64,000 bases of DNA. Source: Lytechinus pictus (taxonomy: Eukaryota > Echinodermata > Echinoidea > Temnopleuroida > Toxopneustidae). The stretch covers positions 24,572,317-24,636,316 of the forward strand of contig NC_087261.1 of NCBI RefSeq assembly GCF_037042905.1, read 5' to 3'. A program made the translations under genes and the position numbers. Below the pieces are notes generated by a model. That model saw nothing but the letters and a program-made list of their open reading frames with translations. It did no database searches and was not told where the DNA came from. Within the stretch, counting starts at the first letter, position 1, and each line of letters starts with the position of its first letter. This document shows positions 12,001-22,780 of the stretch, in pieces.

Positions 12001-15000
12001 CGTGTTTGTCCTCCAGTTATCTGTATCTACATCTACATCTACATCTGTATTTCCGCAGATATCTCTATTTCCGAAGTTGCCTTTATTTCTGTTTTAGCTT
12101 TTAGGTTTCTGAAGTTTTCTTTAGTTCTGAGGTTGTCTATATTTATGAGGTTGTCTTTATTTCTCTGGCTGTCTATATTTCTGAAAATGTCTTTATTTCT
12201 GTGGAGTCTATTTTTCCTCAAGTTGTCTTTATTTCTGCGGTTGTCTATATTTCTGAAGTTGTATTAAATTCTATGAATGTCTTTACATTTCTCAAACTTT
12301 CTCTATTTCTGTATAAACCTATATTTGTGTTATTGTGTTCAATTACATGGTTATCTATGTAGTTTTATCATTTATTATTGTTTGCGATTGTCTTGTTTTG
12401 GTGTTTGTCCTTATTTCTGAACTAATGTTTGATTCTGTGAATTTCTATATTTTTTGTTATCTTTATTTCTAAAATGTCTTTATTTTTAGATATAATTATG
12501 CGTTTTAGTTTATTTTTAAGAGTGTATATATATTTATCATACTGTTAATTTTGGCCCTTTTGGCCGCCCATAAAAATGGGGGTCCCCTCCGCGGCACATA
12601 CCCACTATGCATTATATACTGAGTGCCCCCCCCCCCCCCCCCACCCGGGGACACACTGCTGCTGTGTCAGACTGTATTTTTTCCAGCTGGAAAATCCCAA
12701 TGCTGTCACCTTTAATATGTGTCTCTTGAAGGGCGATAGAAAAAATGATAGACAAAAGAGGGATTGTTGCAAGATAGAAAAGCTTTCACTTTGTGAGCTC
12801 CTCAAAAAGTAATGACAGTACAAAGGGATATATATTTTCAGTGATTGTAAAGGTTTGATATAATTTTGTACGATTAGTTGTGAAATCTAATTAGAATTTT
12901 GTGTGTGTACATGTATATGTGTGTGCTTAAACGAGATCAATACTTCATTGAAAACTGTGTGATGAAGTTTTCAAAGGAAAAAAATATTGTCAAAGTGGAA
13001 TGCAACAGAGCAACAAATCATTTTCCAAATAGTATAACACATTACCTTTTTTATTTATTATTTATTTATCCGTTTAATTGTTGAATGAATGAATTGAATA
13101 AAAAAAAAACATATATTAAGGCGGGTATAAGATATCCAAGTAGCTCTAAGAAAAATGTATTGTAAGCCAACTCACCGGTACTGCATTGAGCGTTTGCATA
13201 TACGAACATAATGCAAAAGATCCAGGCGATCATAATCTGTTTTTAAAAAATAACGAAAAGACACCATAAATTACATTGAATATGCTTCACAATTCATTTG
13301 TATTCTTTTGTTTTGTTTGACCCTTTTTTTAACGGAAAAAAAAATCAGCTTTATTTTTGAGCGAAAAGTTTTTTCTTTTCTTATACTTAATTTTCACATG
13401 GAAATTGATCTTAACAATCTGAAAATTTGTAAGAGGCTTGCCAGACATAGTACTATTAGGTAATATCTTAATAATAATAATTATGCTTACTAATACACGC
13501 TTAGTACTTACTTTATCAGAAGTCTCTAGTAAGGGCTCTACAGTGCGTCCCCAAAAAATAAACACTTTTGAAATGCCTGCCAAATAAAAAATATATCACT
13601 TTGGGGGAAAACACTCACATATTTGGAAGCCAATAAAATCTTTCAATAAAAAACTTTCAAATGACACCAAAATGTTGGAAAACTATTCATGCTTGAGCGA
13701 GTAATGCCCACTGAAACAGAGGGTATGAAAATTAGGGTGGGCAGGAATTAGCCTTTCAATTTCTTTCAGTTTTTGAGATGAAAAACGCGAGTCCCTTAGA
13801 ACTTGCAAAGTTGACGGTGATTGATAAATCAATGATCAAGCATTATCAATTTAGGTTTTTATAGCAAATTTCAAGAATTATTAAATTGAAATTTAATGCA
13901 TGAGTAAACATGAAATACAAGTTTTCACTTTTTCAAGTGGATCTCAGCAATGTGTTCATGGAAGTCAGAATAGGGATAGGACTTAGGTGGGGGAAGTAGG
14001 TTGACGGGATATGGGTCAACAGGACACTTAACCCCCCCCCCCCCTCTCTCTCTCTCTCTCTACCCCTTTCACCCCTCCTGAGAGACTAGCCTTTGTTAGG
14101 GTGAGCAGGAATTAGCCTTCCAGTTTTTTTTTAAGGTGAGTCCTTTGTAACTTGCAAAGTTAAGGGTGTTATGCTAAATTACTGATGAATTGAGATCAGT
14201 TTTGGTTTCTTAAGCAAATTTCATGAGTTACTAAATTGAAATGTAATGCATGAGTAAACAAGAATTGTAATTTTAGTGTAGCATTTTTAGTTTAATATGT
14301 GGATCTTAGCAAAAGTGCTTGTGAGAGTCAGAGTAATGTGATGGTACTTGTTACATGCAAGGGGGTGAGATAGGGTAAGACTCGGTTAAAGGGGCATTCT
14401 TCTCTGTGTTCTCTTACAAATTACATGTCATGTACTCGCCCCGCCCTCCATCCCCTTTCTTTCTCCTGGATGGTATTTAAAACTTAAATGCCAAGTAACG
14501 TATGGTTGATGGGTCTGTCTTTTCCATTGAATGATTATTAAGAATTTGACTAATTATGATTTATGAAATGATTTATTGAAAAAGCTGAATGTTTGATTAA
14601 TAATTTATTGAAAAAGGTGAATATTTGATTGATCACATTGATTAAATTGATTTACTAACAGATTGTTGATTGAATGATTGATAGGTAAAAGTTGATGACC
14701 TAATTTTTAGAATTTATTATCAAATTGACGGTCCGCTCTGCGCTTAATGCATACATTTAATAGCAATCAGTCTCAATCTCAACAGGAGGGGGAGGGACGG
14801 ACCTGTAGGAGGGAGGCGAAACGTTCTGTTGACCCTTTTCCCATCAGCTTACTTCACCCACTGAAGTCGTTTCTTACCCCTATTCTCCTGACTCCAATGA
14901 ACACACGGTTGAGACCCACATTGCAGATTGCAATTCACGCTCACTTATGCATGGAATTTCAATTTGATAATTCATGAAATTTGCTCTAACAATTTAAATT

Positions 15001-18000
15001 GATAATGAATGATCATTAATTCATCACAACACCTTCAAGTTTGCAAGTTCCGAGGGACTCGCCTCTCAAAAACTGAAAGAAACCGAAAGGCTAATTCCTG
15101 CCCACCCTAATTTTCATACCCTTTGTTTAAGTAGGTAGTGCTCACTCATGCATATAGATTTCCAAAATTTTGGTGTCATTCAAAAGATGATTTTATTGGC
15201 TTTCCATATATATAAGTCTTTCCCCCAAAAGTGATATACTTTTTATTTGGCAGCCATTTCAAAAGTGTATAGTTTTGGGGGACGCACTGTACAGTAATGC
15301 AGCTGGATCCTCGGTGTTGTAGTTCGTTAAAACAAGTCGGTTAACTTGAAGTTCCCCAGCAAGAAACATCCATAACTTTGAATCCATGATCTGCTGGTTC
15401 GCTACGCATTTCAAAGCTCTGGAACCAGCAACTAATCTCAACAGCAACACATTTACAAGTCTGACAACCTGACATCCACTTGGACTAGCTGCTGTGAGGT
15501 ATTACTATACCAAACTGAAATTTTTTTGTATTATATAAAATCATACGTTTAGTGAAAAGTTCATTTATGGTGTGAACAATAAAGAAATTACTTTCATTAA
15601 AAGTGTTTTCTTGTTATGCACACCTATTTCGAACACATTTTCCACACACTGTGGCGTTAAATAATTCTTTGAAATCCTTGCGCGCTATCAAAGGCTTGCC
15701 GAGCAAAGGCAAGGTTGAGAAATATCCAAACGTTGGAAGCACTAAAAGAAGTAAGACGTTATAGGGATTTGCGCTATATAAGTATGGCCTACGGAATATT
15801 ATCATTATTATTCGATTATATTATTAGGCCTATCACCTTTTCAATGTCATGACAAAGAATAATTCAACATCATCTTTGTATCATCATAATTATGAATCTT
15901 ATTCTTTTTTTTTTACTATTAGTCCTGTTATTATTGTCATTAATATGAGCAGAAGCCGAGCAGAAGTCATGATTACCAAATGTGTCTTTCATTTTGTGCC
16001 GATAAGCAAGCCAATATCATTAGTATAATCCAAGAGATAGAATAAGGGAGCGAAAACAGAAAAACAAATTGCGGTCATTAATTCATAAAGCGTGGGGATA
16101 TCAATCATTAAAATACTAATTTACGCAGTTGGAATCCAATATGAGGCCCATTAGTAAAGCAATGAGCTTTCCACACGATCGCATTCTCATGTATAAAAAA
16201 TGTGTTAGTATTGTTTTTCCCGGAACCTGATCACATTAGCGCGAAACTTGTTAAGGCGGGAATAAGGCATTAATACAAGCTGCAAGGGCACGTAAAAGTG
16301 TGTCGTGCTCCTAAACTTGCCAATTTCTGTGGTTATAAAAAAAAACATGAACATGACATTTTGCTCTATTTTATTCTGAACTTTTGTTTGTATATCTGTT
16401 CCTATCACAGTTTCGAAAATGGTTTCATTCAATAACAATAAACATACTCTGCTGGAGAGAACACGGTGTGATCACAGTATGTTCACAGTGTGGGCTATGT
16501 GAAAAAAAATATCCACACTGTTCAAATGCTCAAATTCAACAGTGTGAAGATATTTTCACACTGTGGACACTTCAACAGTGTGACTGTTCACAGCCGCGTG
16601 TTGACATGGTCGACTATGTGAATATGTGATTCACACTGTTGAAATGCTCAAATTTTACAGTGTGGAGGTGATTTCACATTGTGGTTCACACCACTGTGGC
16701 ACACACTGTGGGACACTGTGTTCTATTCCAGTAGGTTATTCTACTACCTCCTCATCATTAGGATCATACTTGTCCTATGCGTCATTATTATTATTCCAAT
16801 GTTATACCACAAATAACTGGGGATGATAATACAGGCTAATCCAATCTAAAATATTCGGGATGATATATTCCCCATAAACCATCACAATCGACACCCATTA
16901 AACAGGCCTAAAATTATTAACTAACCCCACAGTTATTTGTATGCCTACTGATTGCACATTTTTATCGACAAGAGTTACAAATATTATTAATTAAATATGG
17001 GAATCTTTATACTTATTCTTATGCTGATATGGAATTTTATTTTTTACCTATGTTCTTTTTACCTGTGCCATATTTTTACTGTACCATTTTTACCCCTGCC
17101 GTCTTTTATTGCGTCATTTATTATATGTGCCGTTATTTACCTATATCTTTTTTATGTCTGCCATTTTACCTCTGCTATTTTTACTTCAGCCGATTTTTCC
17201 CCGGCTATGTTTATTCTAAAATTTTTACTTCTGTCATTTTTGTCTCTGCCACTTTTACATCTACTATTTTTACCTGAAATCATCCAATTCCATCATCTAG
17301 GTTTATTAAATATGATAAACTAGGTTTATCAAATCGGTTGTCCAAAATTTGATTATCAATTCGACAATCCCAGTATGCTTGAGGCTCGGATTATGTATTT
17401 AGTGAGATTCAAAGTCAAGTTTAACCGTCATCCCCTTTTAAAGTCAGTAAATACATAAATATATATGTGTTTACATGTATTCATATATATATAATCAATT
17501 CAAATTGATTCTTTATTTCATTTTCATTCAGACATAATACAAAGTAATATAAATCAGATACAAATTAATATTGACGATTTGAAATTTTAAAGAAAAGCAG
17601 TATAAATAGGACACATGGAAATGAAGGGGTCTATATTAAAAAGCAAGCTTGTAAAGTGTGGATCCCCATTGAGAATGTAAAAAACAATTTTATTGGGTAC
17701 ATTTTTTACATACGTTTTAATAAAAGAAAGAACAAAGAGGAAAAATAAAAAATGGAGAATTTGAGAATGTGGAGATCAAATTGAGGTATGTAATATTTTG
17801 AATTGCAGTCAATATACAGGTTCAGTCACCATGGTCACGCTATAAACAGAAACAAAATGTTACGACTTGCCTGTTCCATCCTACTATATTTAAAGGGGGA
17901 ATTCGGGGCTTAAGATAATTAATCAAAATAACAGTAAAATTCATCGAGAAAAAAGCTGAAAATTTCATCAAAATCTGATAAAAAGTAACAAATTTATTGA

Positions 18001-19895
18001 ATTTTGAATATTAATTTTTGTGAACACAGTTACATGCACATCGTCCTGAATATTCATAAGGTGGGCTGATGATGCCATGCACATCCCGACTTTTCTTTTT
18101 TATGTTATAACATGAATTCATACTTATTTCACACTATCATACAATGTGTATGGTATGTCTCCCTTATGATAAAATAAGGTGCAGCAATGAATACCTAATG
18201 CATTGAATCAGTTGTCAATCCATTTTTTTAGTTCTTGGAGGACAAAGTTTTAATAAATGTGCTTTTATGTAATAAAATACATAAGAACGAGTGTGGATAT
18301 GATGATATCATCAGTTTGCTCATTGATTATTCATGAAGCCATGCATAGATCTGTTTCTCCTAAACAATGCGAATCTTTAAAATGTCATAAGCTTAGTATT
18401 CCCTGTCTGATTTTGATGAAATTTGCACTGTTTTGTCTGATTTTTCTTTTTCTGTTCAAACTATATTATCATCTGCCTGGGGTACCCGCTTTTAATAAAG
18501 AAATATAGTATACATACATATTCCTTACAATAACCATGTTGACAATATGAATATTTTTTATGTGATCAGAATTATGACTCACCCGATAGAGTTATACGTA
18601 TATAACAATATTATAAAAATGTAAATAGATATCAATTACCAAGACGAAATTCATAATTGAAAAAAACTATTGAGGCATCTAGAAAAATACTAATAAGCGA
18701 GGCTTGGTCATGCAGGTAACGAATGATTTTCGGGTAAATTATTTTTCTGTTGACCCGCCTCCTATATGCAGGGTCCCTTTATTTAAAGGTCAAGTCCACC
18801 CCAGAAAAATGTTGATTTGAATAAATAGAGAAAAATCAAACAAGCATTATGCTGAAAATTTCATCAAAATCGGATGTAAAATAAGAAAGTTATGACATTT
18901 TAAAGTTTCGCTTATTTTTCACAAAACAGTGATATGCACACCCAGTGACATGCAAATGAGACAGTCGATGATGTCCCTCACTCACTATTTCTTGTGTTTT
19001 TTATTGTTTGAATTATACAATATTTCATTTTTTACAGATTTGACAATAAGGACCAACTTGATTGAACCATATAGTATCAAACAATGCTAATTGCAAATGT
19101 TCAGGGAAGAATTAATCATTGTTTCACACGACAACAGGGAGAAAATTGGAAATTTTTATATTTCACATAATAAAATACAAAAGAAATAGTGAGTGAGTGG
19201 TGTCATCAGTCTCCTCATTTGCATACCGACAAGGATGTGAATATAACTGTTTTGTGAAATTAAGCGAAACTTTAAAATGTCATAACTTCCTTATTTTACA
19301 TCCGATTTCGATGAAATTCTTATTGTTATGCTTGTTGGATTTTTTTTTTTATTCGAATCAACTTTTTGTTGGGGTGGACTTGTCCTTTAAAACCAACATG
19401 ATATATTTTTTATACAATATATAATTGAATTATCAACACTATTCATGCCACAAAAATGATAAAAATACAATAATCCATGAATTGTCATATCAATAATGAA
19501 GAAAACAGCTTTCAATGTATAAAACAAATGTAACCGATTCTTACAAAAAAATATGCAATCATAGACTCTTGAGTAGAGTAAGAACTGGCCTCCTTTTCAT
19601 GATATCTTTTTCAGTTTTTCTTTATATACATGTATACTTTTCAAAATCATAATGAGTTTTCACTTCTCAAATAATATGATAAAGAAAACTGGCAAACACT
19701 GTTGGGCAGCTGAAAAAAAATGACCGAAAGTGAGGCGTAAGGTGCATAATTAACCGTGACTACGAGGTTAACCACGCACATTTTAGAGTGTGTAGTCTGT
19801 CAAGAATTTATTTTTTGGTTGTTTTTATTTTAAATGAAATGTCAGCGAAGGAAAAAAAATCCACTCACCGCCTTGCCAGCTCGTGAGATGTCCAT
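77..19895 (-). CDS. Secreted WxxW-domain protein (mucin/CILP-type module), 3' end beyond window
   Basis: Four exons join in phase on the minus strand: 19895-19869, 13236-13176, 1503-1394 and 278-77. All four donors are GT (GTGAGT three times, GTAGGT once) and all acceptors are AG. The first two exons encode a signal peptide with a hydrophobic core around residues 10-22 and a likely cleavage after ANA at residue 25. The last two encode a domain with the pattern of the Mucin2_WxxW family (AWYNTDDPSDG, then VCASPTFVECR, then CYDYEIRFTC). The domain is bounded by phase-1 introns with a phase-0 intron inside, so it is a symmetric, shufflable module. The final donor at 76 shows the gene continues left. 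Oddly, the usual CWTxW start reads YLTAW, so the first Trp and its Cys are lost. Introns of 11.7 kb and 6.6 kb are packed with transposons. Family domains of this kind occur in extracellular mucins and cartilage proteins; the exact ortholog is unknown, and extra phase-1 exons could be missed. Confidence 0.85.
600..914. repeat. Dispersed repeat, family shared with 32,940-33,212
   Basis: Contains GAACTAGGTCCATA twice, GTGACCTGAAACTCAGG, and an end reading TATGCAGGCGAGACAAA. The same blocks in the same order occur at 32,940-33,212. The ends carry GTCT..AGAC palindromic bits. It lies in the intron between WxxW exons. From about 960 to 1,295 there is a degenerate relative of the 23,637 fold-back family. 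Confidence 0.65.
1560..3060. mobile_element. Degenerate transposon remnants with poly-G/C ends and CTCGCTTCGCTCGC motifs
   Basis: Begins near AGTGGCGTAACAGG followed by G and C runs and a 200-base purine (GGGAAAAG) stretch that yields spurious open frames. A second start (CACTGGCGTACCGGG) lies near 2,165. The motif CTCGCTTCGCTCGC occurs at about 2,350 and 2,735, and a fragment near 2,960. Bases around 2,330-2,480 match the inner part of the 8,450-12,675 element in reverse (11,060-11,215). No protein is encoded. Confidence 0.6.
3330..3496 (-). mobile_element. 167-bp SINE-like insertion with perfect 10-bp target duplication
   Basis: The insertion is flanked by GAGCTGGGTT at 3320-3329 and 3497-3506. 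The related element at 51,018 has a single uninterrupted GAGCTGGGTT at this point, an empty site. A second copy of the inserted unit lies at about 63,100-63,270 in the other orientation, sharing GAAACTTTGAT, GACTAGCACATA, TAGGCTGCACATTCAGAC and ACTCGAGTGAAGG. Confidence 0.8.
4376..4979. mobile_element. TTAAAGG fold-back element (GGAATGAAACC family)
   Basis: Ends read TTAAAGGGGAATGAAACC and, inverted, TTAAAGGAGAATGAAACC. Inner arms repeat AAAGTTATGAGCATTTGAA in both orientations. It sits inside one arm of the 3,252-7,442 element and is missing from the other arm, so it is younger. A relative lies at 62,441-63,040. Confidence 0.75.
7445..8340. repeat. Minisatellite with 11-base period
   Basis: Roughly 80 units of CAGTGTGTTCA, CAGTGTGCTAA and TAGTGTGTTCA alternate over about 0.9 kb. 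A 22-base higher-order unit (one of each) is visible in places. Open frames here repeat VCSQCANSVFTVCSQ-like peptides and come only from the repeat. The stretch 8,340-8,445 has the same TTCACACTGTGG words as 16,464-16,722. Confidence 0.9.
8450..12675. mobile_element. 4.2 kb element with 1.4-1.8 kb inverted arms
   Basis: Left arm about 8,450-10,310 and right arm about 11,268-12,675 are inverted copies: ATGGGCGGCCAAAAGGG at 8,968 pairs with 12,555; TAGGGCAAGCCAGTGTATTT near 11,455 pairs with 10,115-10,135; GCCCGAGTCGAGTTCTACAA near 11,305 pairs with 10,255. Each arm holds an A-rich array (AGAAATAAAGACAAC) about 0.45 kb long. The left arm has some 430 extra bases near 8,520-8,960 with repeated CTTGGAACGG or CCTCGGAACGG. 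The 0.95 kb centre carries GCGAGCGCGAAGCGCGA motifs. No transposase is visible. It resembles fold-back type DNA elements. Confidence 0.8.
13541..15289. mobile_element. 1.75 kb inverted-repeat element, mariner-like ends (TA|CAGTGCGTCCCC)
   Basis: Ends read CAGTGCGTCCCCAAAAAAT and its inverse, each flanked by TA. The arms are about 300 bases and include TTAGGGTGGGCAGGAATTAG and its inverse near 15,100. Inside is a partial second round of the arm (14,095-14,330). The TA target and CAGTGCGTC end fit the Tc1/mariner group. No transposase frame remains. Confidence 0.8.
16464..16722. repeat. Short inverted repeats of TTCACACTGTGG type
   Basis: Words such as CACACTGTTGAAATGCTCAA and TTTTCACACTGTGG recur in both orientations. 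They are shared with the end of the 7,445 minisatellite, which suggests one grew from the other. The stretch 15,290-16,460 has a SINE-like tail near 15,765-15,815 (GCGCTATATAAG then ATTATT) and is otherwise unremarkable. Confidence 0.65.
17030..17277. repeat. Pyrimidine-rich minisatellite, unit about 15 bases
   Basis: Diverged tandem copies of TTTTTACCTCTGCCA. Two overlapping open frames here are artefacts of the repeat. Confidence 0.75.
17892..18498. mobile_element. TTAAAGG-type fold-back element
   Basis: Left end TTTAAAGGGGGAATTC; right end is a degraded inverse near 18,490. Inner arms carry GAAAATTTCATCAAAATC and, inverted, GATTTTGATGAAATTTGCA. It belongs to the same architecture as 18,782, 21,450, 24,130, 31,127 and 55,081. 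Confidence 0.7.
18782..19391. mobile_element. TTAAAGG fold-back element (AAGTCCACCCC family)
   Basis: Ends TTTAAAGGTCAAGTCCACCC and GGGTGGACTTGTCCTTTAAA. Both arms contain AAAATAAGAAAGTTATGACA and AAGTTTCGCTTA, with ATGCAAATGAG and CACTCACTATTTCTT toward the middle. About 610 bases, no coding. It is 480 bases downstream of the first exon of the WxxW gene. Confidence 0.85.
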
Positions 19896-20020
19896 TTTGA
19901 AATCTTCTAACACACGAACATGACAATGTAGAAATGACTCGATTTTAATAACAAGTAATAAAGCTCGAGCATAAAACAAGGATTTTTATGCGAATGGCAA
20001 TTTCAGAAAGGTGCGCTGGT

Positions 20021-20050
20021 ATTTATACCGAAATGACGTCCCTTGATTGG
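20021..20050 (-). promoter_or_regulatory. Core promoter of the WxxW-domain gene (TATA, CRE-like half site, CCAAT)
   Basis: On the minus strand a TATAAATA box lies at 20027-20021 inside a GGTATAAATACC palindrome. Just upstream are a GACGTCA-like site at 20034-20040 and an inverted CCAAT box at 20046-20050. The predicted start of transcription is about 30 bases downstream, near 19,995, leaving a leader of roughly 100 bases before the ATG at 19895. The order and spacing are typical of a regulated animal promoter. Confidence 0.65.
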
Positions 20051-20061
20051 TTAGTTGACTG

Positions 20062-20225
20062 GGCCCCGTAACCATGGTAACACAAAGGTTAGCGATTGCT
20101 AATTTGAAAGAGCAGTTCTGATTGGTTCTTAGTCTGTCTACTGAGCATGATGCGCATGCAACGATGTTCTTGATAGGTCATTTCATTTAGCGATTAGTCG
20201 CTAACTTTGTGTTACTGGCCCCTGG
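20062..20225. mobile_element. 160-bp inverted-repeat element abutting the WxxW promoter
   Basis: Ends GGGCCCCGTAAC..ACACAAAGGTTAGCGATTGC and, inverted, GCGACTAATCGCTAAA with CCAGGGGCC outside. It ends about 12 bases from the CCAAT box and 35 from the TATA box, so it occupies roughly -70 to -230 of the predicted start. It contains another ATTGG (CCAAT) word. Confidence 0.75.
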
Positions 20226-20229
20226 TCTC

Positions 20230-21440
20230 ATTATAAAAGAGGTCGAATATTCTTCAATTTACACTGGCTATAAAGGTGTATCGGTGGAAAGTGTGTGTGG
20301 GGGTATATATTATTTTGTTCTTTTTTATATTCTATTCTAATCAATTCAATTTTTTTTTCTCACTTTTGGAAAGGTCTCGGCAGATGTGTGAATACGTTCA
20401 TGTGGTTGAATCGTAAATAAAACAAAATGTCTGTAATTTGGGAGGGGTGGCTAAATCGGCTTTTTTTTTAGGGATGGTGCCAGCCTTTGGATCGGGGTCT
20501 CATTATGAATGGGGCGGTTTTTTCTTATCTCAATTAAATAAAAGGGGGTAATGAAGAGTTTTAGAATGTACACCACTCTTTTAAAGTCTCCTTTCTTCAT
20601 TTCTTGCCCTTGAAATTGTTCATCTATCACTACTTGGAAACTAATAGGAGGGCGACGGCCCACTGCCCCCACACCACGTCAGCGATGACGCCCTGTTTGC
20701 CAATATTTTTCATAGCAACCGAACTTTACACAAATTGTTATAATCCGAGAGGAACCCATTTAATATCCGAAATCGATGATGTTGTCTGTAATCTGTGGTA
20801 CAGAAATTTATTGTACAGATATACCCTTAATCATATATGAACACGGAGGCCCTACATTTGTCCATTGTACTCCCGAAGTGTCGACCTATTTCATTCTCCT
20901 ATTGCAAGCAATGCTAACACACTAATCGATTGCTTTTCACGTTCTCGGTTCGTAGTAGGTCTATCTTATCCCGTCGTATACCCGATGGAAAAAAGAAGTC
21001 TACTACTAAATAATCCCACCCCTCTCCTCCCCCTCTCCTCCCCCTCTCTCTCACGCACCCCAACACGAACTCAATCCATCTCGCTCTCTCCCTCTCTCTT
21101 CCTCTCTCTTTCACTTTACTCCTTTTTCCCTGATTTCTTCCAAAGCTCCCTTCTTGTCTGTCTAATTCTGTCAAAAGGAAAAAGTACATCGCAAATATGT
21201 TTATTTTCTCTCTCTCTCTCTTCCTTCTCTCCCCCTCCACCTCTCTCTCATCTTTCCCTCAATCGCTCCCTCTCTCCATCTCTATCTATCTCTCTGTCCC
21301 ACTCTTCAATGTGGATTGGTTTGCAATATTACCTTGTCCAAGTACTTAATGAAGTGATTTGTGACAATTTGATTCATTAGAAGTCCCTTTATCATAGTTA
21401 TTGTCTCTTACCAAGTCTCCAATCTCCTAATTCCCTCATC
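20230..21440. other. Intergenic stretch with a CT-rich tract
   Basis: No exon was recognised. Bases 21,020-21,300 are rich in CTCTCT and CCTCCC and make spurious open frames on both strands (Ser/Leu/Pro on plus, Arg/Glu on minus). Confidence 0.6.
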
Positions 21441-21449
21441 ATCAATCTA

Positions 21450-22017
21450 TAAAGGACAAGGCCAACCCAACAAAACTTCATTTGAAAAAAAATCTATCAA
21501 GCAAAACACTGAAAATTTCATCAAAATCGGATGTAAAATAAGAAAGTTATGACATTTTTAAAGTTTCGCTTAAGTTCATAAAACATTTAAATGCATATTC
21601 TGGCCGGTATGCAAATGAAGGGATTGAGCATGTCACACACTCACTATTTCTTTTGCATTTCATTATATGAAATAGGAAATATTCTCCCCTTATTCTTCTC
21701 ATTGTCAAGTGAAACAAAGTTTTATTCCTCCCTGAACATGTGGGATTACCATTGCGTTAATATAAAACTGAATTTTTGTATAATTAAAACAATAAAAACA
21801 CAAGAAATAATGAGTGGGCCCATGGGGGACATCATCGACTCTCTCTCTCTCATTTGCATATCAATGACTTGTGCATATAACCGTTTTGTAAAAAAAAAAT
21901 AAGCAAAACTTTAATACGCCATAACTTTCTCATTTTGCATCCGATTTGATGAAATTTTAAGCGTTATGCTTCTTTGATATTTCAAATCAACAATTTTCTG
22001 GGTGGACTTGACCTTTA
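21450..22017. mobile_element. TTAAAGG fold-back element (AAGTCCACCCC family)
   Basis: Left end ATAAAGGACAAGGCCAACCC, right end GGGTGGACTTGACCTTTA. Inner arms hold AAAATCGGATGTAAAATAAG and inverse; the centre has ATGCAAATGAAGGG and CTCACTATTTCTT. A (CT)n patch lies at 21,840. Confidence 0.85.
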
Positions 22018-22504
22018 GTCATTTGCTTTTATCGTTAATACAATTTAAGGTTGATTATCATGCCTTTCAATATCATGAAGAGTCTATTCAGGAACACATC
22101 AGAGATTGGGAGAGGTGATAAAGCACCCCGTTAATCAACTTCTGATATTTTTTTCCTAAAGTACATTACATAATTCACTTCATTTTTTACATGTCTTTAT
22201 GAGTCTATATTTTACTCATTGGATAAAACGTTTTAATACACATAATTATGTTATACCTTCTCTTTAATATACTTTCTTGTAATCCCTGAAAATGGAGTCA
22301 GTGTCTCAAATTCCACTCCCCATTCTTAGACATCTAACCGCAGTTGTTAACACTTTGCAAAATGCAATTCACGCGCCTTAAAATGAGAGAAAGAAAGTTT
22401 TTTTAGTAAATAATATAATAAATATAATAATATGGGTCCTTCAAGTTAGATCCTTTTTCAAAACACACACACCCACAAACCCACACACACACATATATAT
22501 ATAT

Positions 22505-22780
22505 ATAATGAGATGAGGCGAGGCCAACTCAACAGATGACGCAGGACACCATTATTTGCTTTAGCTTTCGTCTTTTAATTGAGACTTCGTCAGAAGCGTC
22601 TGTAATTACAGACTATTGTGATAGTTAAGTATGACCGTATCCTATCTCGGTCGTACTTAACTATCACAATAGTCTGTAATTACAGACGCTTCTGACGAAG
22701 TCTCAATTAAAAGACGAAAGCTAAAGCAAATAATGGTGTCCTGCGTCATCTGTTGAGTTGGCCTCGCCTCATCTCATTAT
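22505..22780. repeat. Near-perfect 276-bp palindrome
   Basis: Arms of about 133 bases (22505-22637 and 22648-22780) are inverted copies with a single mismatch seen (TAAGTATGACC against TAAGTACGACC) and a loop of about ten bases. Each arm also contains a 16-base palindrome, GTCTGTAATTACAGAC. It is flanked on the left by CA and TA repeats and on the right, after 50 bases, by (TA)n at 22,833-22,856. There is no open frame of note. Confidence 0.95.

Noticed and set aside
20865..21380. 171-aa Ser/Leu-rich frame and 108-aa Arg/Glu-rich frame on opposite strands
   Set aside because: Both derive from a CT-rich tract; mirror frames on both strands point to composition and not coding.
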